Position numbers and translations under genes: made by a program
Shown here: one piece after another, positions 8,938-21,825 of the stretch
Layout of the letters: the number at the start of each line of letters is the position of its first letter
Numbering within the stretch: position 1 is the first letter of the stretch
Assembly (NCBI RefSeq): GCF_052857255.1
Contig: NC_135505.1
Location: 142,140,343 to 142,204,342, forward strand
Direction of reading: 5' to 3'
DNA from: Amblyomma americanum
Lineage: Eukaryota; Arthropoda; Arachnida; Ixodida; Ixodidae
Length of the DNA stretch: 64,000 nucleotides
The notes under the pieces: model-generated
The model's input: the letters and a program-made list of their open reading frames with translations, nothing else
What the model was told of the DNA's origin: nothing
Databases searched by the model: none

Positions 8938-11288
8938 GCACACACATACAAAGTGGACCTTTCTAAGCCACAGAGACAAATCCACTGCTCAAGATAAGAC
9001 GGAACTGAAGAGCCAACACTGGGCTACTTTCTCTCAGGCTACATTAGTTCCAAAAGCGAAAGCTGAAAAAATGTATTCACCTAGTTCATTATTATACTTC
9101 AGGCGGGTTGCGTTACTTGAGCGTGAGCCTGTACGTGACCCTCGTTTTTGTTTATTAGCTTTGCTGCAAGTTTTCTCTGCTCGCGACCGCAATGCAATGG
9201 GAAACACGGAGGAGCCGTAGGTAAAATGATACACAAATAATCAACCAGACACCCGCCAAACTGCTACCTCAGACCCGGCTGCCGACGTCTTCCCGCCAGC
9301 TTTCCCGAATCGCCGACCTCGCCCGCCTTTTCCCCACCAGCTCCATATTCCCTTTACGTCCGCCTCGATCACAGATCTCCCCCGAGGCCACCGCGGCACC
9401 ATCTTGCGCCCTACACGGACCTCCTCCGGCCAGCCTTCGCCCCGAGGGAAGATGCTTCCCCACCGGGATATCATACATTTCATTCTGGGCAGGGAGGGGG
9501 GCCGGCGTAAGAAAACGGACCCCACGACAATGGCCCGTCACCATTACGGGGCGAACCACAATAGACGCGCGCGCGCTCAGGCAGTGTCCCCTGACAGCAG
9601 ACGCGCGCCGCGCCCCGGCACATAAAGGTAGTAGAGAGAGGCATATGGCGCCAGCACACCGGGCGCAAGCTCCTTCTCCGCTATTCCTCCCCCCCCCCCC
9701 CCCCCCCCCTTTGCGCTTCGACGAAGAAGCAGAGCAACGCTAGCGACGTGCATCTTGAGCGGCCGGCAAAGGCCACAGGCCAGAAGGTGCGGAAATCCTC
9801 CCTCTTAACACTCAACAGCCGTTCGCGGCCAAGCCCCAGGTAAAGCCGAAGTAGCTCGCGAGCGCGCGCGCGTACGCCAGCAGACGGCGCCCGCCAGCGC
9901 AGACCAAACGGCAAACGGAGCAGACGACAAGCCTCCGATTTAGCAGACGACGCATCCAACAACTTCCCTCACTACTGCCGCTGCCCACTCACTACTACTA
10001 CTATTACTACTACTACTACTACTATTACTACACCACGAGCGTGACCTTCCACTCCTCGCCACTACAGCAATCCCCTTCCTTTTTGCAGCACGCCTTCAAG
10101 AAAGGAAGCAGACGAAAAACGGACCGCGCGCACACACCAACTCTCTCCGAGCGTCGTCTGCTCTCGCCAAGAAGCAGAACACCGTGCTCCAGCCGCTCGC
10201 AAGGAGCGGCGGCAGCAGCGGCAGCTGCACAGCGAACCATACAACACTCACTCCCCCCCCCCCCCCCCCCCCCCCGAGCGCGGCCAAAACTTCCCCCTCC
10301 CTCGCTACTTCCTCCATTCACGTGGGGGGAGCTAAACAACACCTTAACCTTGCGCCGCGTGCGCTTCGATCCCCTCTACCCACCGGCACCGGTGTGCCCC
10401 CCAACCTCTTCGAGGCAGAGGCAGCAGCAGTGTTATTCCTTCCTGTACCGCCCCTCCTCTGCTGTCGACGGCGTCAGCTGTTCCTCAGAAGGACGGACGG
10501 GCCGCAGCCAAGTGCAGCGCGTACTACTGTCCCCCTTCCCCTCTTCATCACCCCCCCAAGCCCGTAACACATGCGCGCACCGAGCCCGCCATGTGACGCC
10601 TCAGACAGGAGGGGAGGGGTGGTTCCTCATTCCGACAACCGGCGGCACCATACTACTACTACTACTACGGGAAGGCCCGAGGCCTCGACACGGGCTGCTT
10701 CCAGTACGTGCTTGAGCGCTCCCGCGACGCAAAGACGGGACAGGAAACGCCACGTGGAGAGGAGTCTCCTCGCGAATTAAATAAAAGGGTATCCCCATAT
10801 TTTCCAGGTTGTAAAGGGGGTGTTCGCCCTTTTAAAAAGCCGTACCGCTGGGGGGTATCATGCAGCGGAGGCCGATATCAACATTCCACGGGCTCGTGCG
10901 GAAGGGAGTGATTAATGAATAATTGAGCTCTAAGCACGCTCTGCGGTCTACGCCGCACACAGGGATCCAGATTAATTTGGACCTACTGGTGTCTCAAGCG
11001 CTGCCTCGACCAAACTATACGACGCCGTGCTCAAGAGCCATACGCTTACTACAGCATCTGAGCCTCCGCTGCAGGCCCCTTGGTGAAATAAATTGAGCAT
11101 ATAAGGACGGGAAAATGAGGGGCTCGTTACAATATGCGTTTAGAGAAGAAGCTAAAAGATATTGAGACTGAAACCAAGCAGGGCGCAAGATAGTTTTTTT
11201 TTTTTGCTCTCTTAGTGCTGGTGTTGATTTTAGAAGAGAATTAGTTGGTTAGTCCTTTAGATATAAAACAGCATTACAGACAGTAGAA
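8938..11288. other. no gene identified; GC-rich, motif cluster and C-tracts
   Basis: It contains a C21 run at 9689-9709, a C23 run at 10253-10275 and an imperfect (CTA)n array at 9991-10030. Long frames here (up to about 220 codons) run through proline/alanine-rich low complexity on both strands and carry no family motif, so I do not call them genes. A cluster of the AGCAGACGAC motif lies at 9889-10162. Confidence 0.5.
9889..10162. promoter_or_regulatory. AGCAGACGAC motif cluster 1
   Basis: Exact copies lie at 9919-9928 and 9942-9951 (plus) and 10153-10162 (as GTCGTCTGCT), with variants near 9889 and 10108. The function is unknown. The feature is called only on over-representation across the window. 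Confidence 0.45.
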
Positions 11289-11478
11289 GAAAACATATCC
11301 CGGCCGCGGCGGTCGAATTTCGACGGAGGCGTAATTGTAGAGGCCCGTGTACTGTGGGATGTCAGTGCACGTTAAGGAACCCCAGGTGGTCGAAATTCCC
11401 GGAGCCCTTCACTACGGCGTATCCCAAAGCCTGTGTCGCTTTGGGATGTTAAAACCCCGTAAACCATAAACCAACCCG
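11289..11478 (+). repeat. Ruka-like SINE, 3' variant B
   Basis: The end of the tRNA-like head (CGGCCGCGGCGGTCGAATTT, one of the B-box flanks) leads into GATGTCAGTGCACGTTAAGG, CCCCAGGTGGTCGAAATTCC and GGAGCCCTTCACTACGGCGT. The type B end follows: TGTGTCGCTTTGGGATGTTA and CCCCGTAAACCATAAACCA. The core matches type A copies, while the 3' end is different in sequence. Confidence 0.85.
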
Positions 11479-11977
11479 AAGAAAACACAACCCCATGCCG
11501 CTGCTTGAGGGGCTCGACAAAGTGAGTTACAGCTTAGGCCGTCTCACCTTCCACTTTCGAATGTATTCCCGATGCACGTCGCCTAGACTTCAGAGTTTCC
11601 ATCAGAGCCAACCACTCACCATAACTTTCGGCTTCTTTCATAGTGAGAATAGCTCAGGAAAAAAGGACCATGCTCCATTTAGGCTCGAAAACTTCGCAAA
11701 TATCTCAAGAAGTGTCTGTGTCACCTCCCCTTTCCCCCTTCCCGTTCTTTTGTAAATGTTGCGAACTGAAACGGTTAGCTAGTACGGGCAATTCACGAAA
11801 ATTCATTGTTTACAGTATGCCCTTCACATGGGCCAGTCAATGAAACTCCACATCGCATTCTGTCTGCGCAGCGTACGGCCACACCAAGAGGCTACAAAAT
11901 TGAGCAGCAGCTCCAGGGTGGCTTAAGCACCAATGCTTCCAACAGCAAAACGTCAACGCACGAAGCACAAAGACAAG
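11479..11977. other. nothing recognised before the gap
   Basis: Unique-looking sequence. Short frames without domain signal. Confidence 0.35.
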
Positions 11978-12077
11978 NNNNNNNNNNNNNNNNNNNNNNN
12001 NNNNNNNNNNNNNNNNNNNNNNNNNNNNNNNNNNNNNNNNNNNNNNNNNNNNNNNNNNNNNNNNNNNNNNNNNNNNN
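11978..12077. other. assembly gap (100 N)
   Basis: Exactly 100 N characters, a conventional placeholder for a scaffold join of unknown length. The true distance between the flanks is not known. Confidence 0.99.
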
Positions 12078-12203
12078 TTAAAAACACAAGAAAAGGATGC
12101 AGGCTATAGCAGTGCTACTCGAACAGATAATTTCTCGCACTAGCACAACAACTAACGAAACAAAAAAAACCGCACGTATGAAATTACGAACAGGTGGGCA
12201 AAT

Positions 12204-12407
12204 TGCGTGTGCGCTGCGATGTCAGTGCACGTTAAAGATCCCCAGGTGGTCGAAATTATTCCGGAGCCCTCCACTACGGCACCTCTTCGTTTCTTCTTTC
12301 ACTCCCTCCTTTATCCCTTCCCTTACGGCGCTGTTCAGGTGTCCGCCGATATGTGTGACAGATACCGCGCCATTTCCTTTCCTGCCCCAAACAAAACCAT
12401 TTTCATT
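12204..12407 (+). repeat. Ruka-type SINE (type A), 5'-truncated
   Basis: It starts within the core (GTGTGCGCTGCGATGTCAGT) and continues through GGTGGTCGAAATTATTCCGG, CTCCACTACGGCACCTCTTC, the pyrimidine tract and CCGCGCCATTTCCTTTCC. The tRNA head is missing. It lies just inside the right side of the gap. Confidence 0.88.
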
Positions 12408-14023
12408 TCAAATTGCTATGCCACGCAATGGAATGTGGAAAAACATCAGAGAATGAAGGAATTTTCAATACGTAAAAAAAGGCGGTGTCGGGTAATTTTT
12501 GCTAAGCACAACTCTCACAACTAAGATTTCTCATGTAATCCTACTGCTAACCAAATGTCAAGAAAAGGATCAGTTCGCATTACACAGCGAGCGCGGGAAA
12601 CCGCAACCAAAACCAAACATCGCGTTGAGAGCCCGTTTGCAGATTAGCGGCTTCGATCCGACCAGTCTATCCCAAAGACAAACCCAGTGCTTTGCTGGCG
12701 CCAGATCTCAAACAAAATTTCAAGCACACACACACTCTACAGCCCCAACGATTCCCGCAAGGGAGCGCAGTCGACAAAGAGAGCAAACACCTTCCTTTTT
12801 ACCTCCCTCGGTGGGAGAGAGAGAGAGAGGGAGGGGGGGGGGGGTAGAAAGGAGGGATAAGGAACTCTTCGTCTGCGGCCAGACCGGAAGCGCGGCTCGG
12901 GGACAAAGCGGAAGCAGTGGAAAACCTCGTCTTCGCGCTTCCGCTCACGAAGACGCCATCTGGCTGCGGCCTTCTTCTCAACAAAGTTTCTTTTAGTTTA
13001 CGACGCCTCCCCCCCCCCCTCTCTCCCTTTTCCGAATGTCCTTGTTCTTTTTATCGTTGTTAGTTTTAAATTTCGGCACGCGTTCCTCTCTTTAAACGGC
13101 CCCGCAGAACGCCTAAATCTAGTGGAAGTGTGTAGCAGACGATGCAAATCGTAAAAAAAAAAAGCAAAGGTGTAGTAGCAGACGACGCAGACACCGACAA
13201 AGAGAAAAATAAGGTGCAGCAGACGAAAAGTGCGGTCCGCGAGGGCCGTAGCAGACGACGCGAGCGACATATGCGTAACAAAAGAATGGAACGTCCTTCA
13301 TCTCTCGGCGTCTCCTCAAACACCGCCAGTGTTTGCTGATGGTCGGCTTTCTTGGTGAGCGGGGAGCTATTATTTATTACTTTTATTTAAATACGTGTCG
13401 TTCCTTTTTATCTCATTTGCGGCGGCTTCGTCGAGCTCGGGAAGGTATTCGAGAAAAATAAAAATTTTCGTCGCGTCTTTGGAGGCGAAGGAAACAAGGA
13501 AGAACCCCCCGTCTTTGAAGAAAGCGGAATAGACGTCCTGGTATAAAAGGTCTTCGGTGACTTTCGACCGCTACAGCGCTAATATTTTTGCGGTTGTTTG
13601 TCCTGAGGCCTGGGTGCAAACTTGGGGTCGTGGGAGAGCTCGCTAAAGCTGCAAACATTTTTGGGGTCTACCTAATGAGAACAGAAAACATTTGCCGTTC
13701 TTCTAATACGCGCTTCCGAGTTGCATTAGGGTCAGGCGCGCTTTTGGGGTAAAGAAGAAATGCGGTTGGGGTGAGTCGTAAGGAGCTTCGGAGTTGTAAC
13801 GCGCTCAAACATTTGCCTCGCGGGTAGCGCTGACAAATCGCGCGAATTCTTGCGGCTGCCTGTCGCCGCAAAGGGCAGGTTGAAGATTGATCTCGGACGA
13901 GTAACGTGACCTCGGCGATATGTGTGCGTGATAATGCCATGCAGAGGTTCATGATTGACTGCTCGAACAAATTGTTTGCAGCTACGTTCTGCCAGTCGCC
14001 CAGGGAGTTGTGAGAACTAGCGT
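12408..14023. other. no gene identified; motif cluster 2
   Basis: It includes a (GA)n/poly-G tract (12818-12844), a C11 run (13009-13019) and an AGCAGACGAC cluster: exact copies at 13177-13186 and 13250-13259, variants at about 13133 and 13217. Frames are low complexity. Confidence 0.45.
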
Positions 14024-14172
14024 ACAGTGGAACCTAACTATAACGACGTTGATAAGGCCCGGCAGTTACTTCGTTGTAGCCCGTGCCGAGCGAGCTTCCA
14101 AGGGAGATTGTCATTGCTTCGTTATAGACATTATTCCGTTATAAACCGTTTCGTTATAGCGAGGTTGGACTG
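14024..14172 (-). mobile_element. pogo/Tigger-like MITE
   Basis: Ends CAGTGGAACC (14024) and GGTTGGACTG (14172) are inverted. The interior on the minus strand shows the family blocks CGTTATAAC/TCGTTATAG, GAAGCAATGACAAT and CTTCGTTGTAGCCCG (plus view). It is about 149 bp and has no coding capacity. Copies at 660, 26398 and 39736 are collinear with it. Confidence 0.85.
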
Positions 14173-17100
14173 CATATGTAAAGAATACATTTGTATAGGT
14201 TATTAGTACATGGATATATACTCATGTTGCGTGTGCATATATATTCGATTCTGTTGAAGCCGAATGCTTTGCTTTATTTTGCTTTGAATTTGAATTATCA
14301 ACGAAGCGCCTATGTCGAATTTGTTGATAGGTACATTCCCATATTTTGTAAGTGGCTGACGGAATATTCGCTGCGTTTTTTGTTGCCTTTGAGTTTTTCT
14401 TCGCGTGTGCTTTGTAACGCCGCAGTTATTCAACCATTTGCGTGACATGAAGCAAACAGCAGCGCATCTTTTGACATCAATAACCGAACAAATATGTTCA
14501 GCAGCATGGGATTATGCAGAATAAAGCAAAATTCATGACCAGCTGCATTGCGTCCTGGCCGTAACCAACTGCTCTCCAAACGTCAACTAAAGTATATGTG
14601 CGAGCTAGGAGTCTGGACTTCCCGAACATATCGCCGCATGTCCTCTCTTTTCCTAGTGTTTGAAAGTCGGCAGAACACCGGGCGCCTAATGAACTGGCCA
14701 GCTGAAAAGGGAGCCGCCGCCGCCGCCTTTCGCGTTGTGGTCTTTCTTGGACGTCCTTCTTCATGCATTAGATTATAAAACTAACAAAAAAAGGGGGGGG
14801 GGGGGGGGGGGGCGAACGCCTGCTGCGCCCACAGCGCGTCGTCTGTTAGCGCAAAGAGCGCACCCGTCGTGGTCGTCAGCTGCGGAGTGTTCCGTTACAC
14901 CTGGCCACGTCCCATGGCCGGCCGGGTGCAATACTTCGGAGACATTCTGCAAAATCACTTACGCCACGACCTCACAATTGAAAGCAAGTAAACTAAAGCG
15001 AGTTTCATGCGTGCGACAGAGAGAACAGTAATGAAAAAAGTAAAACTCGCAATTAAAAGTTTCGCGCGAGGCCAGGCTCAAAGACCTTGTCCAAATCCAC
15101 CTGGGGGAAAGCAGACGGCGTCGTCTTGCTCGCGTCGGCCGCGTTTTTCCTTCTCGCCTGCGCTGTTTCGACGTCTTCTGCCTCCCGCGAACTCTCCGTA
15201 ACGCCGCCTTGTCCACGGCGTTAACGAAAACAAAGTACAACCACCGGGAAAGATAACTTCTCTCCCGCTAAAGAGGCGCTGTTTCTTTCGCCGTCACCTG
15301 CCAGTGCCGAGCGGGCGAAGAGAAAAGGAGAAAGAGAGAAAACGTGAAACGGCGAAGAAGAAAAAAAGTGAAAAAGGCGAAGACAGCAAGTAGAAAGAAA
15401 AGGCGAAACGGCAGCACCCGGCGCGCAGCGGACGACTTCTAGGTCGCGTGTCGGCAGCTTGCGAGCCCGCAGCAGACGACACAGCTGCTTACCGAGCCGG
15501 ATAATTCCCCTTCGCCGATAGCTGTGGGGCCTAGTGGAGCGTCGAGGCCTAGCTTTGTGTTCGATAACAATGCAGATAGTACTCGTTTCTGTAATACTAT
15601 AGCTTTTGACGTCCTTCCGTCAGTGCTGTGTGTCGGGTGTACTATACGTTCTGCTATAGGTTACACGGGTGCCGTACTTCCGGACAATGCGGAGAAAAAT
15701 GCCCGGGCAATTTTGCAGACGGCGAATAATTAAATTGCTACTGACATTTTCTTATCAGTCCTGCAGCCTGTGTTCGATGGCAGTGCAGACGAACACTGCA
15801 CTGTGCCCTGGCTTTCATGGACTCGAGTTTTTCTGGTCATATCGATAACGGTCGGCTTTGAAAGGGCCGGGAGGTGGAAAGGCCTTTGCAGACAATGATT
15901 AATTGAATACCGCCCGTCGCTAGCCTGCCATGAATCTGGGACACGGTCAGAGATTGTTTGCAAATGAAGTCGCAATCAAAGACTGCCAGGACGTTGTTAA
16001 GAGACGCTCAATTTAACAACCGCCGGCATATTGTGCTTCCTGTCACGGGGAGCCACTGTTCAAGCGTCCGCCTTAAGACCTTGTAAAAAGGGGCAATCTT
16101 CGCTGATTGCCAGGGGTACTATGCGTGAATGTTGCGAAATATGTGTCACACTTATATACTGAACAATTTCCGCTGGGTGTTAATAATGGCGAGAGAAACC
16201 AGACATGGGAATCATAATGTTTTACCATTTTTTCTTCATGCATCAGGCACAGACTTATTCATTTCGCAATTTTTTTTAACTGTAGATGAATTCGAACGAA
16301 GTACAAGACATCGCATGGTCTTTGTATTTCTTCGAAACCTTCTTCAAAGATTCAGAAGATTGGCTAAAAGTTACCTTTCTACTCCAAACTTAAAATTAAA
16401 GACACTCGCTGATCTTACCGAGTTTTCAACGGATCCGGGCCGCCTCGGAATTTATACATCACGAAGCCATTTCTACATTGATGTTGTGTATACTTGCAAG
16501 ATGGTAATGCGCTCTCCATCTTTCACTGTTGTAATTGGCTGAGGTCATTTCTTTTTGCAGTGGAATGAATTTTTCAGGTGATCGTGATTACGATAAAAAT
16601 GATTGTGATGATAATGATCGAATGACACAAAATTTTACTACACAGTATAGTGATTGCCGCCCCATCAATTCACTGTGGAGTTAATTGACTGTCCCTTATT
16701 TCTCAATAAATAAAAAAAATATGAGCGGCGGCATGTTGGAAAGGCAGGCCATGCTTAGGCCACTTAGTGAAGGCTACCCTTGGCTAGATAAGAGGAGGAA
16801 CTGAGATGACCTGCAAGTGTACCTCAGTCAGATTCCGTTTCTCCTGCCTATATAGTGCGACTTGTTTTAGAAAGAACATGATTGCCCAAATAGATAAGTA
16901 TATATCGTCACATGAATTCATAGTTCCTTTTTAAAAGCAGCCTTAATAAGTGCTTGTCAGTCTAGAACTAGCAGATGTGTTACTTGACAAGGGTGCTCGT
17001 TGCATTAAAAATCCATAACTGTGAGCATCCTCTCGTTGTATACAATGGCTTCGCTTTTATACTATATTGTTATCTTTCTTTTGGCGTGTTTCAGTGTTCA

Positions 17101-18520
17101 GGATTTACTTGTTTGTTGCATTATTTTCGTCTTGCTTTGAGCAATACGCACATTATTTGATATTACAACTACGTTACTGACGTCACTGTTCTTGAGACCA
17201 TTCCTCTTTATGTGATTCTCAATGTCTCTTTCCTGACCTTATGCTGGCGTGGCAGTTCGGACCGGTGCGCCATGGACATTGTTTTCGAAAGAAGAGGAAA
17301 AGACTAGCGCTTTCCACTGCGGCAGCTATGGAAAGACACTTAACAGACTAACTAAAATAACTCGAAGAGCCTGAACACAGATTCTTCTGTTTGCACATTT
17401 TGTCGTCCCGAAAGTGAAGTTCAGGCTTTGATGCTTAGCCCGCGCGTATTTCATATTGCTATTATTATTTTACTCCGAAAGCCTTTTCAGCAGCAACCAG
17501 GTGTCCTCGCCAGTTGGTGTCTCATTCGCCGTCTTTTCTGAAATGAATAGTCCACCCTGTGGAAGAATACAAGCAAAAACGCTTCTGGGGGGGTACAATC
17601 TACACCACACACCACCAACCGTAAGTGAAAGTTGGAAAACAGCTGACCAAAGCTTCGCTATACGAAGACAGGAGGGCGGAGAAAGTTTACTTCCTCTCTC
17701 GTATACCGGAAGGCTTCCGGGGTTGTGGCCAGGAAGTAGCATACTGCTCACCGAGGAACCCCAGGCGTCAGCGGCCACTGACCCAAGCCGGGGGTCAACA
17801 ACACCGCACTGAAAATGACGCGGAGGCCAAAGACCACGGGCCAGCCGCCGAGGAGTCCTGCTGCCGATATGCAGCCCGGGCAGATGAACAGTGTCTCGAA
17901 CGCGGAAAGGGAAGCAAATGGGAAATGGAATACTCGAATAGGGAAGGAAGCAGACTTCGGGAAGAGGAAAAGGAACGGCTATTCCCCTACAACTTCTTCT
18001 TCCTCTTCCTCAATCACTGCGGAAGGCTTCCGGGGCTCCGGGGTCCAGGACTGAGACGAAACCCGCGGTTCAACGACACCGCCACTACAGCCGGCTCCTA
18101 ACCTCTGAACACCACCTCCGCGACCTCTCAGGTCTGCCAGGAAGACGGCACGCGCCACGGTTCGAGGCGGAACCACCCCGCGCAACAGAGAGGCCAGCGA
18201 ACTCGGGCGTTGAACCATCGCTCCCCCCCCCCCCCTCCTCCCCTGGTAGAGTAGTAGATAGGGAATCGCAGACGCGTGCCTGGCTGGCCACACAGCCGCA
18301 GTAAGTGCGCGCCTACACCCATTCAACGCGAACGGGAGTTGCTCGCATTTTCCCGCTTCCACGTCGAAACCCCCTTCTCTTCCCCTGGCTCGCGCGGCCT
18401 TTGGAAAACCGGTCCTCCTTCTGGTTCCCCCTTGAAATGTTTAAAATAAAGGAACAAAAAGGAAACGAGCAGAAAGGGAAGCATCCCGCGGCAGCCCACG
18501 GTCTTCCGCGACTGCAGAAG

Positions 18521-18551
<31 letters not shown>

Positions 18552-20543
18552 CAAGGTGTGCGAGGCAGGAACAGCTGGAGGAAGGAACGATTTTTACGAA
18601 ACGTCCGCAAAACGGAGGCGCGTACACTACGCGATTGGTAGTAGTAAAAGAGGGAAAGGGAGCCGAGCCCCCAGGAGCGTACTGGAAACGCTCGGCTTCG
18701 GGAAAGAGGGAAAGAAGCGAGAAGGAGGAGAGCAGAGGAGGCAGTGACAAACAAGCCGGGGCCCCAGGTGAGGAGGAGTACCAGGAGAAGGGCCCGCATT
18801 CGGGAACTGGGTGCTGCTCCCAATGCCCCGGCCCCGCTCCCAATCTAGTTTCCTCCTTGCCGCGACCAGAGGAGCGGGCCACGGGTCGAGGAACTCTCGG
18901 GTCGAAAGAAACCGAGAGTTGTTTGGCCGTGCCAAGATCGAGCGCGGGGGAAGTCGTGATGGGAGAGGAGGTGGACATCGAGGGGGAGAGCGGAGACGGT
19001 AAGACACGTCCTTTTGTCGAAATTCCCGCAGTTCCGGTCCTGGTGGAAACGGGGAAGAGGAAGTAAAAGAGAAGCGGAAATAAAAGGAGAAATGAAAGAG
19101 GATCTTGAAAATAGAGGGGGAAGACTAAGGGGAGGCGAGGTAGTAGCGGGGGGCTTCGCTATAAGCGTGCGCTCCTTCGGCGGCCGGTCGCAGTATGCGA
19201 TCACGGTTGGCAGCAGGAGATGGGCGCAGAGGAGGCCCGGTTATTGAATGAGAGCGCCAGCGGCGGTGGAGTCAATGGCCTCCCGTATGCCTAAACACCG
19301 GGCTCAAGGTGCACACGAGGAAGGGATGCTGCGGCACGTGCCCTGTGGCTTTTGTGTACGGGGTGTTGTTTGTTCGTGTGCACGAAGGAAGAGACCCGTG
19401 AGGCGGGCGTTCGTTCCGGTTCCGGGTGCCCACGCCTTCCGGGAGTGTGCGTCGGCCGTGTCCAGAGCGACAGCTGAAGACAGCGTTGGTACGTGCGTGC
19501 GTAGAGTCGTTGCGAGGTCAACGGCACGCTCCCTAAGACGCGTGATCCTTCGGCTTGAAAGCTTGTCCATCACCGCAAGCTGTCGGGAGAGGATTCGGGG
19601 CAAATGGAAATCTCGGGTAAGAAGAATTGCTAGGATACAAACAGCAAAGTCGACGCCATTCAGAAGGCGTCAAATGCTGGTATTCGTATTAGCCGATGCA
19701 CATCGAACACTGGTACTGAGACCTGAATGCGCGCACTCATGCTGATGCTTATCTGCAAGCTTCTTCAAGAGCCCTGAGTCTCGGCCGGAGGCTCACCCTC
19801 CAGAGTCATCTGCCGAGGAACAGTTTTTGGCTGGTTAACCATTTCCGCCTGACCGGAAAAGGGTGCGACCTTTGCAAATCTCTCCACCGAATAAGCTTGT
19901 TTCAACCGCGGGACGCTTCATTCTGGAAAGAAGCTTCCTCGAGGTCGAGCTATGCGTGGTTAGCAGGAAACAAGGGGCACTCCTTGGAGTTCTGCGCGCC
20001 GAGGGAGGTCAAAGTGATCCCTTTACGGATTCCTCCTCCATATGGGCTGTGGTCGAGGCTAAGTTAGCTCGGGGAATTCCTAATCACTTGCACCCAACAT
20101 CCTTGCTTCGATGGCAATCATTCCGTCAGCTCTTTAACCCGACCTTTGCCCACAGTGCGGCAACGTACGTTACATGACCTGTCTACTGCGCCGTCTTCGT
20201 GAACTCCTCGCCCCGCTGTTATCGGGCATTGGCTTCACTGCCATCCGGTTGGTAGCACCAACAGAGCTATTCAGTCCAGTGACTGGCTTTCACTGTATGA
20301 CATTCGTGGCGTGTCGTCTTGCCCAATGGTGACCTCGTTAAGGCGCAAGTATCAGTACAAGATGGTGAAAACAGATTAGATGCCGCACCATGGCGCCAGA
20401 GATCGCAGGGCCAACATGATGCATTGCGAATTGCGTGCTGTGAATGCACGTCATTGTATATACTGAACTGCTGCCGTTCTGCTACCAACAACAGCGTGAC
20501 AGTTCAGCCGAAGCCGGATGGGCTTTCTCTGAAGGGTCCGTGT
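14173..20543. other. 6.4 kb without recognised genes or repeats
   Basis: It contains a G20 run (14793-14812), a C13 run (18223-18235), a C29 run (18521-18549, the longest homopolymer here) and one exact AGCAGACGAC copy at 15471-15480. Frames of about 137 codons near 16129, 158 near 17625 and 253 near 18305 were examined. They have low-complexity or random-looking composition and, near 18.3 kb, equally long antisense partners. The sequence around 17.7-18.1 kb carries two similar blocks (GGAAGGCTTCCGGGG at about 17709 and 18021), possibly an old duplication. Confidence 0.45.
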
Positions 20544-20966
20544 CCCTTACAAAAATTTCTTTACGCATGTCTATACACCGTCCATAGACTTCTGTCTATA
20601 AATTCTGTAGACCTTTTCACTGCTCACAGATTGATTGAGCGCGCATGCGTGCTATACTGTGCTGCGCATGCGCAGTAGGTACCTGTATGAAATCCGCCAA
20701 TCAGAACGCTGTTGTCGCATTCCAGTGGTAAGATGGCCGCGCTCAAAAAGGCAAATGTGAAAAGGTCTATAGATTGTTTATACACGAATTGTATAAAAAT
20801 AGTCTATGTGCAATACAAACCTTACAGACAATTTTTAGATTTATGGCTATACATTTTTATTAGACTTCTGCCTATAGACTATGAATACACAAAGAGGAAT
20901 ATATATAGGAAGGCAACACCCTCTATAAGAAGTCTATAGACTGTCTATAGAGAATCTTTATAAGGG
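20544..20966. mobile_element. TCTATAGAC fold-back element, copy 1
   Basis: A terminal inverted repeat element running from CCCTTACAAAAATTTCTTTA to CTTTATAAGGG. Both halves carry palindromic TCTATAGA/GTCTATAG units. The centre differs from the other copies by about 120 bp of GC-rich sequence, bracketed by GACCTTTTCAC and GTGAAAAGGTC, which are themselves inverted. No open frame resembles a transposase. No clear target duplication. Confidence 0.85.
20641..20745 (+). promoter_or_regulatory. promoter-like cassette inside fold-back copy 1
   Basis: Within about 105 bp there is an NRF1-type palindrome GCGCATGCGC (20664-20673), an upstream half match GCGCATGCG (20641), a CCAAT-type site GCCAATCAGAAC (about 20697) and a YY1-type site AAGATGGCCGC (about 20730). 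Such combinations are usual in TATA-less housekeeping promoters of animals. That it promotes transcription is inference. Confidence 0.4.
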
Positions 20967-21825
20967 ACGAAGTTGGCGTAGGGCCGTGTAGACTGTATAG
21001 GCGAGCTTGTCGCACGAAACACATGTTGACGAAGTATACCAAAGGGTCTGGTTGTATAGATTCGACACAATGATCTACCGGGGTCTACGAGAAGAATCTG
21101 TTCCGTTCATCGCTCGAGGAATCGTCTCGCGGCAGCTGACTAAACAAAACCTCCATTTCATTCTACAGCGCTATCGCAAGAGCAAGCACATCGCCGAGCG
21201 CGCATGTATCACGGATGCTTTCGTAACGCTTCTTCAAAAACTCTGTTTGGAATTCAAAGAGTGCGTAGCGGTGTAGACAGAAGAGAAGGCGCGAGCCCTC
21301 TCTCTCCGTCTGCGCCGGGGTCGTGACCCCGGCGCGTGACCCGCGGGGGTGCGCTTCGAGCACGTGCGCCCGGCCGACAGCCGGCTGCCTATTCTTCGGG
21401 CGAAGAGGTCTCAAGGAGCCGGCGGCGACCAGATGACTGCCGCTGGGCGAGACGCTGGGCGCGTGCCTGGGGCGTGCAGGGCGTCAGCTTGCGGGGAGGA
21501 GGATGCCTTTTCTGCGCCTGCGCGATGGGGGTGGAGTCATTGTCGAACGCGTGCCACGTGCCTCTCACGGCTGCTGGGAGCGAGACAGGCTTCTTTCTCT
21601 CTCGTCCTATTTATCTGTGCCCCATTTATCTGTGCGGTGCTTCGCCAGGGGTGTTCTCTTCTCTGAGGATGGTGGGTGCGGGATGCGACAAAGGCTCGCC
21701 GAGTAACAGCCAGTCTGCGTTGAGAAATATCTGAAGAGTAGCCTTCGCGGGGATTTCTAAGCGAGGTGCCCGTGGAATAATAATAATATACAGAATTCGA
21801 GTTCTCCGGCGATAGTGTGATTATC
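20967..21825. other. nothing recognised
   Basis: GC-rich unique-looking DNA. Frames are short. Confidence 0.35.

Noticed and set aside
16129..16542. 137-codon frame in AT-balanced DNA
   Set aside because: No domain, no splice context, no repeat of the frame elsewhere in the window.
17815..18054. 79-codon frame from an ATG with good context (MTRRPKTTGQPPRSP)
   Set aside because: Composition is more protein-like than its neighbours, but there is no homology I recognise and no continuation exon. It could be a LINE ORF1 or chance.
18305..19066. 253-codon plus-strand frame
   Set aside because: It runs through a C29 homopolymer, and minus-strand frames of 221 and 166 codons cover the same DNA. 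No domain signal.
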